Part shown: positions 1-7,701 of the stretch, piece after piece
How the letters are laid out: every line of letters begins with the position of its first letter
Position numbering within the stretch: position 1 is the first letter of the stretch
NCBI GenBank assembly: GCA_002471375.1
Contig: DKPV01000027.1
Coordinates: 624 to 15,841, forward strand
Direction: 5' to 3'
DNA from: Flavobacteriales bacterium UBA7325
GTDB lineage: Bacteria > Bacteroidota > Bacteroidia > Flavobacteriales_D > Crocinitomicaceae
DNA: 15,218 nt
The notes under the pieces: generated by a model
Seen by the model: only the letters and a program-made list of their open reading frames with translations
Told to the model about the DNA's origin: nothing
Database searches by the model: none
Program-made: the position numbers and the translations under genes

Positions 1-440
1 ATGATGTTCAAGGATCGGGAGATGGGGAACAAGAATGGGAAATTAAGGTGACTCACCCTACCTTTTCTGATATTACTAGGCTCGAAAATCGCTTGGAAAG
101 TGAAATTGGTGTATATGTTACGCCTGGGGATATCGTCTATGAAGATTTGGATCTTTACCTCCCTAAAATTTACCCTATGCTTCAGGAAAAAGGGAAGAAA
201 CGAGCAAACATTCTTGCGTCAGCTGCGGGGAAGAAATTAGGAGGTGTGTTCCAAGTAACCGAAGGGTCTGGAACAAGCAATAATATATTCGAGACGGGTA
301 ACTATTACCGTATGATCAAGGAAATGATGGAGATAAATAAATCAGGTCTTAAGACGGTTGATGCTGCAACTGTATCATTGATCTATCGATTCGAATTACT
401 ACAAAACATTCGAAATTCTAGAATGGCTTGGTTCTTGTAA
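1..440 (+). CDS. SIMPL/DUF541-like protein, C-terminal part (5' end outside window)
   Basis: The reading frame is open from base 3, so the gene enters the window from the left; the GTG at 48 is only an internal codon. The visible 146 residues look like the second half of a SIMPL (DUF541, YggE-like) domain. A stretch matching the family's helix (KKRANILASAAGKKLG) is followed by a strand of the type GGVFQVTEG, and the protein ends in a beta-strand-like VSLIYRFEL. SIMPL proteins are usually secreted or periplasmic and have no firmly assigned biochemical role; some are linked to oxidative stress. The stop is TAA. Only 11 bases separate it from the next gene on the same strand, so the two are probably co-transcribed. 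The family call rests on motif resemblance. Confidence 0.6.
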   Translation, partial: DVQGSGDGEQEWEIKVTHPTFSDITRLENRLESEIGVYVTPGDIVYEDLDLYLPKIYPMLQEKGKKRANILASAAGKKLGGVFQVTEGSGTSNNIFETGNYYRMIKEMMEINKSGLKTVDAATVSLIYRFELLQNIRNSRMAWFL

Positions 441-451
441 ATTAATGCTAA

Positions 452-1177
452 ATGAAACACGTGAAAACGATATTGAAGAAGTTGATCTTAATTATCTTAG
501 TCTTTGTGGCTACTGGAACTGTAGCTCAGAGTATGTCTTCGGATGTAATTGTTGGTTCTAAACGCCTAGCCCAGCGTACAATTGCGGTGGAGCCATTTAG
601 TATTGTCCAGATTGATGGGTATAAGGTTTACCTCGTACAAGATACATTGTATGAAGTACGAATTTCAGGCGAGGATAATATTATCTCTGAAATTGCTGTA
701 ATCAGCAGTGATGGTGTAATAAATGCGGTAAGAACATCGTCCGCTAAGCTTAAAAACAAGCGTCCTATTGAGATCTTCGTTCACTTCATAGATATTGACA
801 TCCTCAATGCTGAAAATGCCGAGTATGAGACTATAGGATCAATTACAACGGATAGTTTACAAGTAACTTCTTCTACAACAGAGTTTAATCTTGAAGTTCA
901 TACCAATGTGTTACGTGCAGATTTACGTGGTGCAACATTTGACCGAGGAACTCTCGAAGTAACGGGAACAGCTGACACATGTGATGTTTTCCTTGATGGT
1001 AAGGCTTCATTCGTCGCTCCTAAGTTGACTGGTGATAATTTCATGATCGTATTCGGGCCTCGTACATTCTACAAAATTAAGCGTAAGAATTTCAAGAACT
1101 CAAATGTCAAGTCTTCTACGAATAGTCTTCAGCGAATGGGGAATTCATTAATGAACTTTCTCTCGTTCTTCTGGTAG
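452..1177 (+). CDS. Secreted DUF2807 (GIN domain) protein
   Basis: A 241-residue protein with a lysine-rich start and a hydrophobic segment (about residues 8-22) ending in GTVAQ, a typical Bacteroidota signal peptide. Residues about 42-190 resemble the DUF2807 'head GIN' putative adhesin domain: an opening of the form F-x-I-V-Q-I-D-G-Y-K-V-Y-L-V-Q, then YEVRISGEDNII, followed by short alternating strands expected of a right-handed beta-helix. Such proteins are exported and thought to sit at the cell surface or in the periplasm; no enzymatic role is established. The C-terminus is basic (KIKRKNFKNSN) and then hydrophobic, ending in FFW before TAG. No T9SS sorting domain is visible. The gene lies 11 bases after the SIMPL-like gene and is convergent with the broken LRR gene. 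Confidence 0.7.
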   Translation: MKHVKTILKKLILIILVFVATGTVAQSMSSDVIVGSKRLAQRTIAVEPFSIVQIDGYKVYLVQDTLYEVRISGEDNIISEIAVISSDGVINAVRTSSAKLKNKRPIEIFVHFIDIDILNAENAEYETIGSITTDSLQVTSSTTEFNLEVHTNVLRADLRGATFDRGTLEVTGTADTCDVFLDGKASFVAPKLTGDNFMIVFGPRTFYKIKRKNFKNSNVKSSTNSLQRMGNSLMNFLSFFW

Positions 1178-1189
1178 ATTGTAATTTGT

Positions 1190-2086
1190 CTAATGAAAGG
1201 ATACAACTCCTTTCGGAAATTTAGCCTTTAAAGCCTTCTTCTCTGTTTTCGTCATTGGTATCTTCCCTACCCAAAGTGCTGTTGCATTCGTTAAATTGGT
1301 CTCGCAATCTGGCAATGATTGGATTTGATTCTAGTAGCAGATTACCCGTTCTAATTTCGTCATTTCACAAACAAATTCCGGGAATTCTGTTAACTTATTA
1401 AAACTGATATACAGTTTTTTAAGTTTAGTGAACTTAACAAAAGAATCAGGTATTCGCGTAAGTTCATTTTGATTGATATCAAACGATTCAATATTTTCTA
1501 AATCTCCAATATTTTCAGGCAGCACTCGCAATCGATTTGCCACCAGTTTAAGCGCTTTCAACTCAGACAAGTTTACAATCAATGCAGGCCATTCAGAAAT
1601 CTGATTATTCGACAAGTACGCTGAGTGTAGCTTCGAAAGATTTCCAAAAGACACTGGTAAACTTTTGAGTTCATTGTCGCCCATGAATAAACTAACTAGC
1701 TTCGATAGTTCTCCAAACCATTCAGGAATTTGCTTGAATTTATTGTAGCTCGCGCTTATCATGGTCAAGCCTTGCATCGTTCTTATAGATTCAGGAAATG
1801 CAGTCAACTGGTTGTTCTTAACATCGAGATGGTTAATCAATTTAAGACCTACAAGTGATTCGGGGAGCGCAGTGAGCTTATTATCATCAAGCAATAGAGA
1901 ATATAGATTCACAAATTTTGAAATCTCCATTGGGAGCTCTTTTAATCCTTGGCCTGAGAGATCCAACTTGTAGACCATTTCTGGTGTTTCGAAGGCTCCA
2001 TCCAAAGGTGTGTAGGTCTTGCAGGTTTGGCTATATCCTTCGCTGCTTAAAAGAATGATGAGGCTAAGCGCAACTATTTTTTTCAT
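1190..2086 (-). pseudogene. Exported leucine-rich-repeat protein interrupted by in-frame TAG
   Basis: The likely start is the ATG at 2086, which gives a clean signal peptide (MKKIVALSLIILLSSEGYSQ); an ATG at 2116 would add ten non-signal-like residues. Nine LRR units of 23 residues follow, of the form LxxLxLxxNxLxxLP, e.g. LKKLYISFNKLTEFP. The tenth begins LERVICY and then meets TAG at 1331-1333. The same frame continues with NQIQSLP, exactly the rest of the repeat, and stays open for 46 codons to a second TAG at 1190-1192; that tail includes KKALKAKFPKG, like the usual closing segment of LRR proteins. The stop occupies repeat position 8, just before the conserved Asn. The full form would have about 298 residues and end 12 bases from the convergent DUF2807 stop. 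A 251-residue truncated product could still be made. Confidence 0.75.
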
Positions 2087-2130
2087 ATTAAGTTGCAATT
2101 TCTCACAAGATCGCAATAATTATTTTCTGA

Positions 2131-2158
2131 TTGTATTAGAGTTCATTTCTTATCTTTA
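2131..2158 (+). promoter_or_regulatory. Probable Bacteroidota-type promoter of the CotH gene
   Basis: TTG at 2131-2133 and TATCTTTA at 2151-2158 are separated by 17 bases. This fits the Bacteroidota sigma-factor pattern (TTG, 17-19 bases, TAnnTTTG) with one mismatch in the last base. The start codon at 2177 would follow a short leader of roughly a dozen bases. Confidence 0.5.
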
Positions 2159-2176
2159 AAGCTCTAAACTATTGAG

Positions 2177-4192
2177 ATGAAAATAACACTTCTTATTTTG
2201 CTGCTATTTACTGGCGGCTTATCAATTGCTCAAACTGGTGGGGAAACATGTGCAACGGCCACGGTTATCCCTTCAATTCCTTATCAAACAACAGGCAATA
2301 CATCAACTGCAATTGATGATTACTTCGCAAGCTGTCCAGACGTTGGGAATTCTGGTGGAGCGAAAGACCTAGTTTATGAATATACAAATGGTCCGACAGC
2401 TGTTTATGTTGACATTAGTGTTTGTCAGGCTGTTACTGACTATGATTCTCAATTGTACGTTTATGAAAACTCGTGTACGGGCAGCCCAGTTGGCTGTCAA
2501 GAAGACGGCTGTCAATCCCCAGCATATACGGCAAGTTACAATTCTATAATTGTCGGGCAGTTACTAGCACCGAACACAACGTATTACATCGTTATTGATG
2601 GATATAACGCTGGATCTGAGGGTAATTATCAGTTAGATGTTTACGAAAGTATCGGATTAACTCCACCTGCAGAATCAAATCTTCCACTTGTTGTAATCAA
2701 TACACTAGGACAAGATATAGTGGACGAACCTAAGGTAAACGTTGATTTTAAAGTCATGGATTTCAGTCCATTTTTAAATCACCCTACAGATCCTGGAAAT
2801 CACTATGATGGTACCGCAGGAATCGAAATAAGAGGCTCCTACTCTGCCTCACTTCCACAGAAACCATATGGTGTGGAGACTCGAGATACGAATGGGTTGA
2901 ATAACAATGTACCTATCTTAGGCATGCCTACAGAGAATGATTGGATCTTATTGCCGAACTATAACGACAAGACCTTTTTAAGAAATATCATAGCATACGA
3001 TCTTTTTGCTAAAATGGGGCACTATGCTCCTAGAACACAACTGTGTGAGGTAATCGTCAACGATGTATACAACGGAGTTTACGTGTTTACGGAGAAGATC
3101 AAACGAGACAATGATCGTGTTGATATAGCGATTACAGACTCAATTGATAATGCAGGCGATAGTTTGACGGGTGGCTATATCTTTAAAGTAGATTACTGGA
3201 ATTCAGCGAACAGTTGGATTTCAAATTATCAAAATCCTAATTATCCGGGATCTGATGTGCGCTTTGTGTATGATTATCCAGGCGAATTGGAGATCACGAC
3301 ACAACAAGAGGGGTACTTGCAAAATCGTGTAGATCAATTTGAAGATGCATTGTGGGGAAGCAATTTTGAGGATCCGGTGAATGGATATAGAAAATACATT
3401 GATGTCCTTTCTTTCATTGATTATTTCATTGTAAATGAGTTTGCTAGAAATGTCGATGGATTTAAGAAAAGTAGACGTTTCCATAAGAATTCAGACAGTA
3501 TTGATTCGCTCATTTATGCAGGTCCTGTTTGGGATTTTGACTGGGCATATAAAGATACCGACAGTGGAATGCTGAATGGTAGTGGTTGGCGACATGACTT
3601 TTCAGGAGGTTCAGATGTTAAGCCTCCAGGTTGGTATATTCGTTTGATTCAAGACTCTATATTCGCCAACGAATTAGCCTGTCGTTACTATAACCTGAGA
3701 AGAACTATTCTAGACACAGTTCAAATATTTAATCTGATCGATTCACTTGGAGCATATGTAGATCTTGCGCAAGAGCGACATTACGCTCGTTGGCCAATCT
3801 TAGGTGTGAATGTGGGGACTCCTGAAATCGGGCCGCAGCCAACAACTTACGCAGGTGAACTAACTAAGTTGAAAGGATGGATCTCAGACCGCTTAACTTG
3901 GTTAGATGCGAACATGCCTGGGAACTGTCCAAATGTAGGAATGCCTGAAATCGATCATCAGCCTTACGTGATGGTATATCCTAACCCTTCTTCAGATCAG
4001 TTGAATGTCTATGCAGATGAGGAGATCACAGAAATTAAAATTTACAGTTTGAGTGGCGCTTTAATTCAACAATTAGCTGGGAATTCAGCTTCTTTAGTCA
4101 GTATGGATGTAAGTCAACTGTCTGGAATTTATCTTGTCGAGGTTGAATTGAACTCTGGACAACTAATCCAATCTAAAATTATAACTAAATAA
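2177..4192 (+). CDS. CotH-kinase-family surface protein with T9SS sorting domain
   Basis: A 671-residue exported protein in three parts. After a signal peptide (residues 1-18, ending SIA) comes a PPC-like beta domain (about 20-157), with Cys pairs and the pattern DYDSQLYVYE and GNYQLDVYE. A CotH-type protein-kinase-like domain covers about 168-585: DK and LRN at 264-270, YNGVYVFTEKIKR at 298-310, GGYIFKVDY at 332-340, and the acidic motif GPVWDFDWAY at 449-458, which matches the metal-binding region of CotH. A type A T9SS C-terminal domain starts at YPNP (601) and ends with SKIITK. Bacillus CotH phosphorylates spore-coat proteins; the target of T9SS-exported versions is unknown, and cell-surface or extracellular action is inferred from the sorting signal. 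A promoter lies just upstream; the stop is TAA. Confidence 0.85.
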   Translation: MKITLLILLLFTGGLSIAQTGGETCATATVIPSIPYQTTGNTSTAIDDYFASCPDVGNSGGAKDLVYEYTNGPTAVYVDISVCQAVTDYDSQLYVYENSCTGSPVGCQEDGCQSPAYTASYNSIIVGQLLAPNTTYYIVIDGYNAGSEGNYQLDVYESIGLTPPAESNLPLVVINTLGQDIVDEPKVNVDFKVMDFSPFLNHPTDPGNHYDGTAGIEIRGSYSASLPQKPYGVETRDTNGLNNNVPILGMPTENDWILLPNYNDKTFLRNIIAYDLFAKMGHYAPRTQLCEVIVNDVYNGVYVFTEKIKRDNDRVDIAITDSIDNAGDSLTGGYIFKVDYWNSANSWISNYQNPNYPGSDVRFVYDYPGELEITTQQEGYLQNRVDQFEDALWGSNFEDPVNGYRKYIDVLSFIDYFIVNEFARNVDGFKKSRRFHKNSDSIDSLIYAGPVWDFDWAYKDTDSGMLNGSGWRHDFSGGSDVKPPGWYIRLIQDSIFANELACRYYNLRRTILDTVQIFNLIDSLGAYVDLAQERHYARWPILGVNVGTPEIGPQPTTYAGELTKLKGWISDRLTWLDANMPGNCPNVGMPEIDHQPYVMVYPNPSSDQLNVYADEEITEIKIYSLSGALIQQLAGNSASLVSMDVSQLSGIYLVEVELNSGQLIQSKIITK

Positions 4193-4220
4193 GATTAAGC
4201 GAATTCGTCTAGTTCTTGTT

Positions 4221-4412
4221 GTGCTAAAGTATACAGGTGTGGTTTTCTGGCAAAACCTTCACCCTCTAAAACATACAGAAGGTGAACGCGTGTATTTTGA
4301 TTTTGGTGTTACCAAAATGCACACGGAAGGTCACACGCATAAAGTTAGTAATGCATATAGAGAATCACCTAAAGGCGGTGGGGAATCATTGCGCATTGAC
4401 AGTCTTAGTATT
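4221..4412. repeat. Palindrome-rich, repeat-like element
   Basis: This stretch between the CotH gene and a truncated gene is dense in inverted repeats. GGTTTT (4241-4246) pairs with AAAACC (4252-4257); TTCACC (4258-4263) pairs with GGTGAA (4281-4286); ATTTTGGT (4300-4307) and ACCAAAAT (4311-4318) form a perfect 8-base stem around GTT, flanked by CGTGT (4289-4293) and ACACG (4321-4325). GAAGGT occurs twice as a direct repeat (4279 and 4326). The plus strand is open across it (75 codons from a GTG at 4221), but the translation resembles no family I recognise. The limits are approximate; the right edge is placed where the reading frame of the neighbouring remnant loses its family-like character. 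Alternatives are a REP-like dispersed repeat or a decayed mobile element. Multi-copy status cannot be judged from this window. Confidence 0.35.
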
Positions 4413-4607
4413 TCCTGTTACTTTATCCTTTTTAGAATAACTTGTTAATTCCCAGGTAGAACCAACACCAGCAGGCACATATGGCTTGCAATCTGTTTGA
4501 GAATAACCAGTAAATAGTGAGAATCTGATTACAATGGTTAAAAGTGCTTTGATTTTGAGGAGTTTAGTTCGCGAGAAATTACAAAGAACTAATGAAGTGT
4601 AATTCAT
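4386..4607 (-). pseudogene. 5' remnant of a secreted-protein gene (TapB/DUF3108-like start)
   Basis: A 73-codon frame whose ATG overlaps the stop of the DUF3137 gene (ATGA, 4604-4607), so it sits at the end of that gene cluster. A degraded signal-peptide-like segment (KIKALLTIVIRFSLFTGYSQ, with an Arg inside the hydrophobic core) is followed by TDCKPYVPAGVGSTWELTSY and SKKDKVTGN. This resembles the start of mature secreted proteins found in Bacteroidota near the TapB/DUF3108 group, whose intact members are much longer. The frame then runs into the palindrome-rich element and stops at TGA; no continuation is visible on its far side, where only about 28 bases remain before the CotH stop. I read it as a 3'-truncated gene. 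The family assignment is tentative. Confidence 0.4.
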
Positions 4608-5566
4608 TCCTTACTCCAGATTCGAGTATTAAGATTCAGATCTTCAACAATTTGCACACTCAATTGCAGGTAGTTGAAGTATCCTTCGACAATGTCAAAA
4701 TCAAGCATTGACTTCATGAAAGGAGGCTCGAAAAGATTTTTGCGCTCTGATATGGCAATATAGACAGAGGAATGTAAAAACGAGAGATGAATCCTACCTG
4801 ACTTCTTTTTAAACTCCATAATTCGACTCATCAAGGCAGGAGTTAGAATGTACCTCGCTTCTACTTGATCAGTTCCGTATACGGCAAATGCTTTTTCAAA
4901 GATAGGATCTTCTAATTTGATAAGTTTAGGCCGACTGATGTTCATCTTTTGGAAGAATTTACCGAGTTTCCCGAATAGTTTTTCAGCCGTATCTGGAAGT
5001 ACAATCGTTTCACCGATGAAGTCCTTATTAAAATCAGCAATAAAGAAAATACCCTTGAAAATTGTATGATACTTGCGTTTACCGTCCTTATCAGTTGTGC
5101 AATACTCTGAATGGATCTCTGAGAAACGTACAGCGGTCTTCCCTATTGTTCCTTGTACAAGATCATCTCCCTTATAGCGTTCCACACCTTGTAGGAATAT
5201 TTTACTCTGCTCAAACTCACCTTGAGAAATGCATGATGTTGCGTTATAGTTCAAATGCGGATCAATGAACTCGACTATCTTCTTGATAACATTTTCCTTG
5301 TAATGAATCTTGACATCACGTCTGATACGGCTCAGTTTTATACCGAATACAATAGTCCCTGCAAGAAATACAAGTCCGGCCAGAATATAACCTACAAAGT
5401 GTATTCTTAAAACTGCAGTCGCAATTGCAAGTCCAATTCCAACTACTATACTCAATATGATCAGCCACATCATTTGAACGCCCTTCTTTCTCTCCGATTC
5501 AAGTTGCTGCAGTGTTGGTGTTAATTCGCCCGAGAAATAGGTTTCAAAATCTTCAGTGGTTTTCAT
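4604..5566 (-). CDS. DUF3137 domain membrane protein, partner of LemA
   Basis: A 320-residue protein with a short cytoplasmic start (ETYFSGELTPTLQQLESERKK), two adjacent transmembrane segments (about residues 32-52 and 57-76) and a soluble domain of about 240 residues. The domain contains features typical of DUF3137 proteins: IVEFIDPHLNYN, YKGDDLVQGTIGKTAVRFSEIH, an internal FKGIFFIADFNKDF and a late RIHLSFLHSSVYIAI. The function is unknown; the family very often sits next to LemA genes. Here it starts 8 bases after the LemA stop on the same strand, so the pair is almost certainly one transcript. Its TGA overlaps the ATG of the following remnant by four bases. Length is normal and no lesion is visible. 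Confidence 0.8.
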   Translation of the reverse strand: MKTTEDFETYFSGELTPTLQQLESERKKGVQMMWLIILSIVVGIGLAIATAVLRIHFVGYILAGLVFLAGTIVFGIKLSRIRRDVKIHYKENVIKKIVEFIDPHLNYNATSCISQGEFEQSKIFLQGVERYKGDDLVQGTIGKTAVRFSEIHSEYCTTDKDGKRKYHTIFKGIFFIADFNKDFIGETIVLPDTAEKLFGKLGKFFQKMNISRPKLIKLEDPIFEKAFAVYGTDQVEARYILTPALMSRIMEFKKKSGRIHLSFLHSSVYIAISERKNLFEPPFMKSMLDFDIVEGYFNYLQLSVQIVEDLNLNTRIWSKE

Positions 5567-5574
5567 AGATTCAT

Positions 5575-6135
5575 TTAAAAGGTAGTATCAGGACGCTCTT
5601 CCATCGCAGGTCTCGATTCACTAGGGATCGTAAATACATTCTTCAATTTATACCCTTTCATTCCTGCGATAATATTTGAAGGTATGGACTCTACTCCATT
5701 GTTGTAGTCTGTAACAGACGCATTAAACGCTCTTCTTGAAGCGGAAAGTTGCTCTTCTACTTCGTTTATACTACGCTGTAACATAAGGTAGTTCTCCCCA
5801 GCTTTTAAGTCAGGATAATTTTCGACTGCAATCGCAATCTTCCCGAGTCCAGCAGTTATATCGTTTTCAATTACAACCCGATCATTTGAACCGAATTCAT
5901 TGCTCTGAGCAGCTGTACGAAGCCTTGTTATCTCTGTGAGTACTTCTTTCTCATGCTTCATGTATCCTTTAACGGTATCTACCAACTGAGGGATTAGATC
6001 GCTTCTTTTCTTTAGATAGACATCTATACTAGCAAAAGCATTATCAACTTGGTTTTTCCTACTTACGAGCGAGTTATTGATAATAATCATTACAAGAAGA
6101 ATGAATACTACAACTCCGACAATTATCCAGATCAT
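5575..6135 (-). CDS. lemA: LemA family protein
   Basis: A 186-residue protein with an N-terminal membrane anchor (about residues 2-20, MIWIIVGVVVFILLVMIII) and then the LemA helical domain. Recognisable blocks are NQVDNAFASIDVYLKKRSDLIPQLVDTVKGY (about residues 28-58), the ENYPDLKAGENYLMLQ block (about 104-119) and the SRRAFNASVTDYNNGVESIPSN block (about 132-153). The topology predicts a protein held in the inner membrane with the coiled helical part outside. The exact role is unknown; in other bacteria LemA members are linked to membrane-protein or envelope functions. It is the first gene of the LemA-DUF3137 pair, 49 bases downstream of the VOC gene. No clear promoter motif is visible in that gap. 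Ends with TAA; full length for the family. Confidence 0.9.
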   Translation of the reverse strand: MIWIIVGVVVFILLVMIIINNSLVSRKNQVDNAFASIDVYLKKRSDLIPQLVDTVKGYMKHEKEVLTEITRLRTAAQSNEFGSNDRVVIENDITAGLGKIAIAVENYPDLKAGENYLMLQRSINEVEEQLSASRRAFNASVTDYNNGVESIPSNIIAGMKGYKLKNVFTIPSESRPAMEERPDTTF

Positions 6136-6184
6136 TCAGTGTGTTTTTTGGTTGAATAAGTATACAAAAAATGGAGGTCTTCTC

Positions 6185-6601
6185 CTATTTACTTTTATGA
6201 ATTGAATTTGATTCGGTAGGTTCTATGAAATCCCATAGATTACCGTAGAGGTCTTCAAATACGGCTACTGTGCCGTATTCATGCTCTGCTGGCGGACGCA
6301 CAAATTGAATCCCGTTAGCAACCATAGAATTGTAATCTCTCCAAAAATCGTCCGTATGTAGAAAAAGAAAAACCCTCCCCCCTGTTTGATTCCCTACCGA
6401 TGCCAGCTGCTCATCTCCTGAAGCTCTAGCAAGAAGTAAACAGCAGCCTGAATTTCCAGGAGGTTGAACTACAACCCATCTCTTATGCTCTGTTAATTGT
6501 GTGTCTTCTAGTAGATTAAAGTTTAATTTCTCAGTGTAAAATTTGATCGCTTCATCATAGTCTTTTACAACCAATGCGATTTGAACAAGGCTTTGTTTCA
6601 T
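6185..6601 (-). CDS. VOC superfamily (glyoxalase/bleomycin-resistance-like) protein
   Basis: A 138-residue single-domain VOC protein with the typical order: a first strand LVQIALVVKDYDEAIKFYTEKL (residues 5-26), a middle RWVVVQPPGNSGCCLLLAR, a second half-repeat starting GGRVFLFLHTDDF (about 74-86), and the closing VAVFEDLYGNLWDFIEP (112-128). The family includes dioxygenases, glyoxalases, epimerases and resistance proteins, and the substrate cannot be told from sequence. At the usual first metal position this protein has Gln7 rather than His; His82 and Glu127 are candidates for other ligands, so metal binding may be altered. Stop is TAG and the protein ends shortly after the WDFIEP block, as expected. 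It is 50 bases downstream of the kinase gene on the same strand. Confidence 0.85.
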   Translation of the reverse strand: MKQSLVQIALVVKDYDEAIKFYTEKLNFNLLEDTQLTEHKRWVVVQPPGNSGCCLLLARASGDEQLASVGNQTGGRVFLFLHTDDFWRDYNSMVANGIQFVRPPAEHEYGTVAVFEDLYGNLWDFIEPTESNSIHKSK

Positions 6602-6651
6602 TTTTCAATTTTTATCAAACGAATGTACGATTATCTCATCTAATTTTGCGG

Positions 6652-7623
6652 TCAAAGCATTTGTAATGACCTCTTAACCATCTCGGCACTGTAATCATTC
6701 AATTTAGTGTGTGTAGGCATCCATCCTTCTAGGAATCGAGCGAAGTCAGCCCAAGCAATCGGGTACAATTCTCGCCACTCACTCTCAAGTTCGTTAAAAT
6801 CTATGTGAGGATTTACCTCTAGTATCGATTCCTTTAGCTCTTGGAAATAAAAATCAAGTAATTCAGCTTCATTTGCAAAACATTCATCCGAACTTAAACA
6901 GCTCCCCAGGAAATATGCAAGATCCTTCATCCCGCAGCCTTTTCCTACGTATTGGAAATCAACGACTGCTACGGCGTCAAAACTTTCATTGAAACAGAAA
7001 TTAGCAACTTTAGCATCGCCGTGCACTATCGTATGATATTTACACGAATTAAGTCGTTCATCCAGCTCACTTGCAAATTGCTTTAATGAACCCTCAGACA
7101 TAGCGCTATATTCATCCTTTCTGGTTTGCAAATGCCAATAGGTTCCAGTTCCCCAGAGCCCTTTTGTTTCGTGGTTAATAAATGTAGCATGAAACGATGC
7201 TAACCAACTCAAGCAACTCTTAGCCTCAGTTGGGGTTAGCTCAGACCTCCGTTTCGAGAACCCAGCTTCATCGAGGTCCTCTAGTAACAGAACAAGCTCG
7301 TTATCTATACTTTTACTCCCGAGATAATTGGCAGTACGTGAAGACTTTACGCATTTCTCATTGTAAATTTTGTACCAGTTCGTTTCAACCTCATAAGATT
7401 TAATCTTTCTCTTGTTAGAAGCGCCAGTATCCCAACCTCTAGGATGAGTTCCTCGAGTTGGAATTGATATATGCTTGACAATAATTGAGGTTCTTGCAGG
7501 GTCATTAGTTTTCATTTTGAATATCTCGCCATAGTCTGACCACAAAGACTGAATATGCTCACGAGATATTATCTCGTCAACCTCTAATCTCTCTAGCAAA
7601 TAGGTTACTAATGTTTCATCCAT
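6652..7623 (-). CDS. Small-molecule kinase of the EcKinase/aminoglycoside-phosphotransferase fold
   Basis: A 323-residue protein with protein-kinase-like phosphotransferase motifs. The strand SIIVKHIS (about 46-53) holds a likely ATP-binding lysine (K50); YEVETNWYKIY (78-88) resembles the helix supplying the paired Glu; LLLEDLDEAGF (112-122) is a typical hinge block. The Brenner-type catalytic motif is IVHGDAKVANFCF (199-211; H201, D203, N208), and the metal-binding motif is VVDFQYVGKGCGMKDLAYFL (220-239; D222). The VDFQ wording and the late DLAYFLGS point to the ecdysteroid-kinase-like/DUF1679 branch rather than to true aminoglycoside kinases. Bacterial members are poorly characterised, and the substrate here is unknown. 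The gene is divergent from the GNAT gene, with 78 bases between starts, and ends in TGA. Confidence 0.75.
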   Translation of the reverse strand: MDETLVTYLLERLEVDEIISREHIQSLWSDYGEIFKMKTNDPARTSIIVKHISIPTRGTHPRGWDTGASNKRKIKSYEVETNWYKIYNEKCVKSSRTANYLGSKSIDNELVLLLEDLDEAGFSKRRSELTPTEAKSCLSWLASFHATFINHETKGLWGTGTYWHLQTRKDEYSAMSEGSLKQFASELDERLNSCKYHTIVHGDAKVANFCFNESFDAVAVVDFQYVGKGCGMKDLAYFLGSCLSSDECFANEAELLDFYFQELKESILEVNPHIDFNELESEWRELYPIAWADFARFLEGWMPTHTKLNDYSAEMVKRSLQML

Positions 7624-7673
7624 GCAATGGTTCTTTTAAGACGAAAATAGTTATTCCCTTGCAGAGAAAGAAC

Positions 7674-7681
7674 TATTTTTG
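7674..7681 (+). promoter_or_regulatory. Possible -7 box of the GNAT gene
   Basis: TATTTTTG at 7674-7681 matches the Bacteroidota TAnnTTTG box and lies 20 bases before the ATG at 7702. No TTG occurs at the ideal 17-19 base distance; a TTG at 7659 is too close. The box is therefore only a moderate candidate. Confidence 0.35.
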
Positions 7682-7701
7682 CAATCAGAAAAGAGATCTA
7701 G

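Noticed and set aside
48..50. GTG as the true start of the SIMPL-like gene
   Set aside because: The frame stays open upstream to the window edge, and the domain would be cut in the middle.
1..51. Short frame starting ATGATG at the first base
   Set aside because: It ends at TGA after 16 codons and lies over the frame of the SIMPL-like gene, which is open across the same bases.
1195..1214. Hairpin GAAAGGA / TCCTTTC as a terminator between DUF2807 and the LRR gene
   Set aside because: The stem is only seven bases with no clear T-run on either side, and it lies inside the continued LRR frame.
4221..4448. A 75-codon plus-strand protein in the palindrome-rich element
   Set aside because: It has no promoter, starts with GTG, overlaps inverted repeats and the start of an opposite-strand remnant, and resembles no known family; more likely an accidental frame in a repeat.
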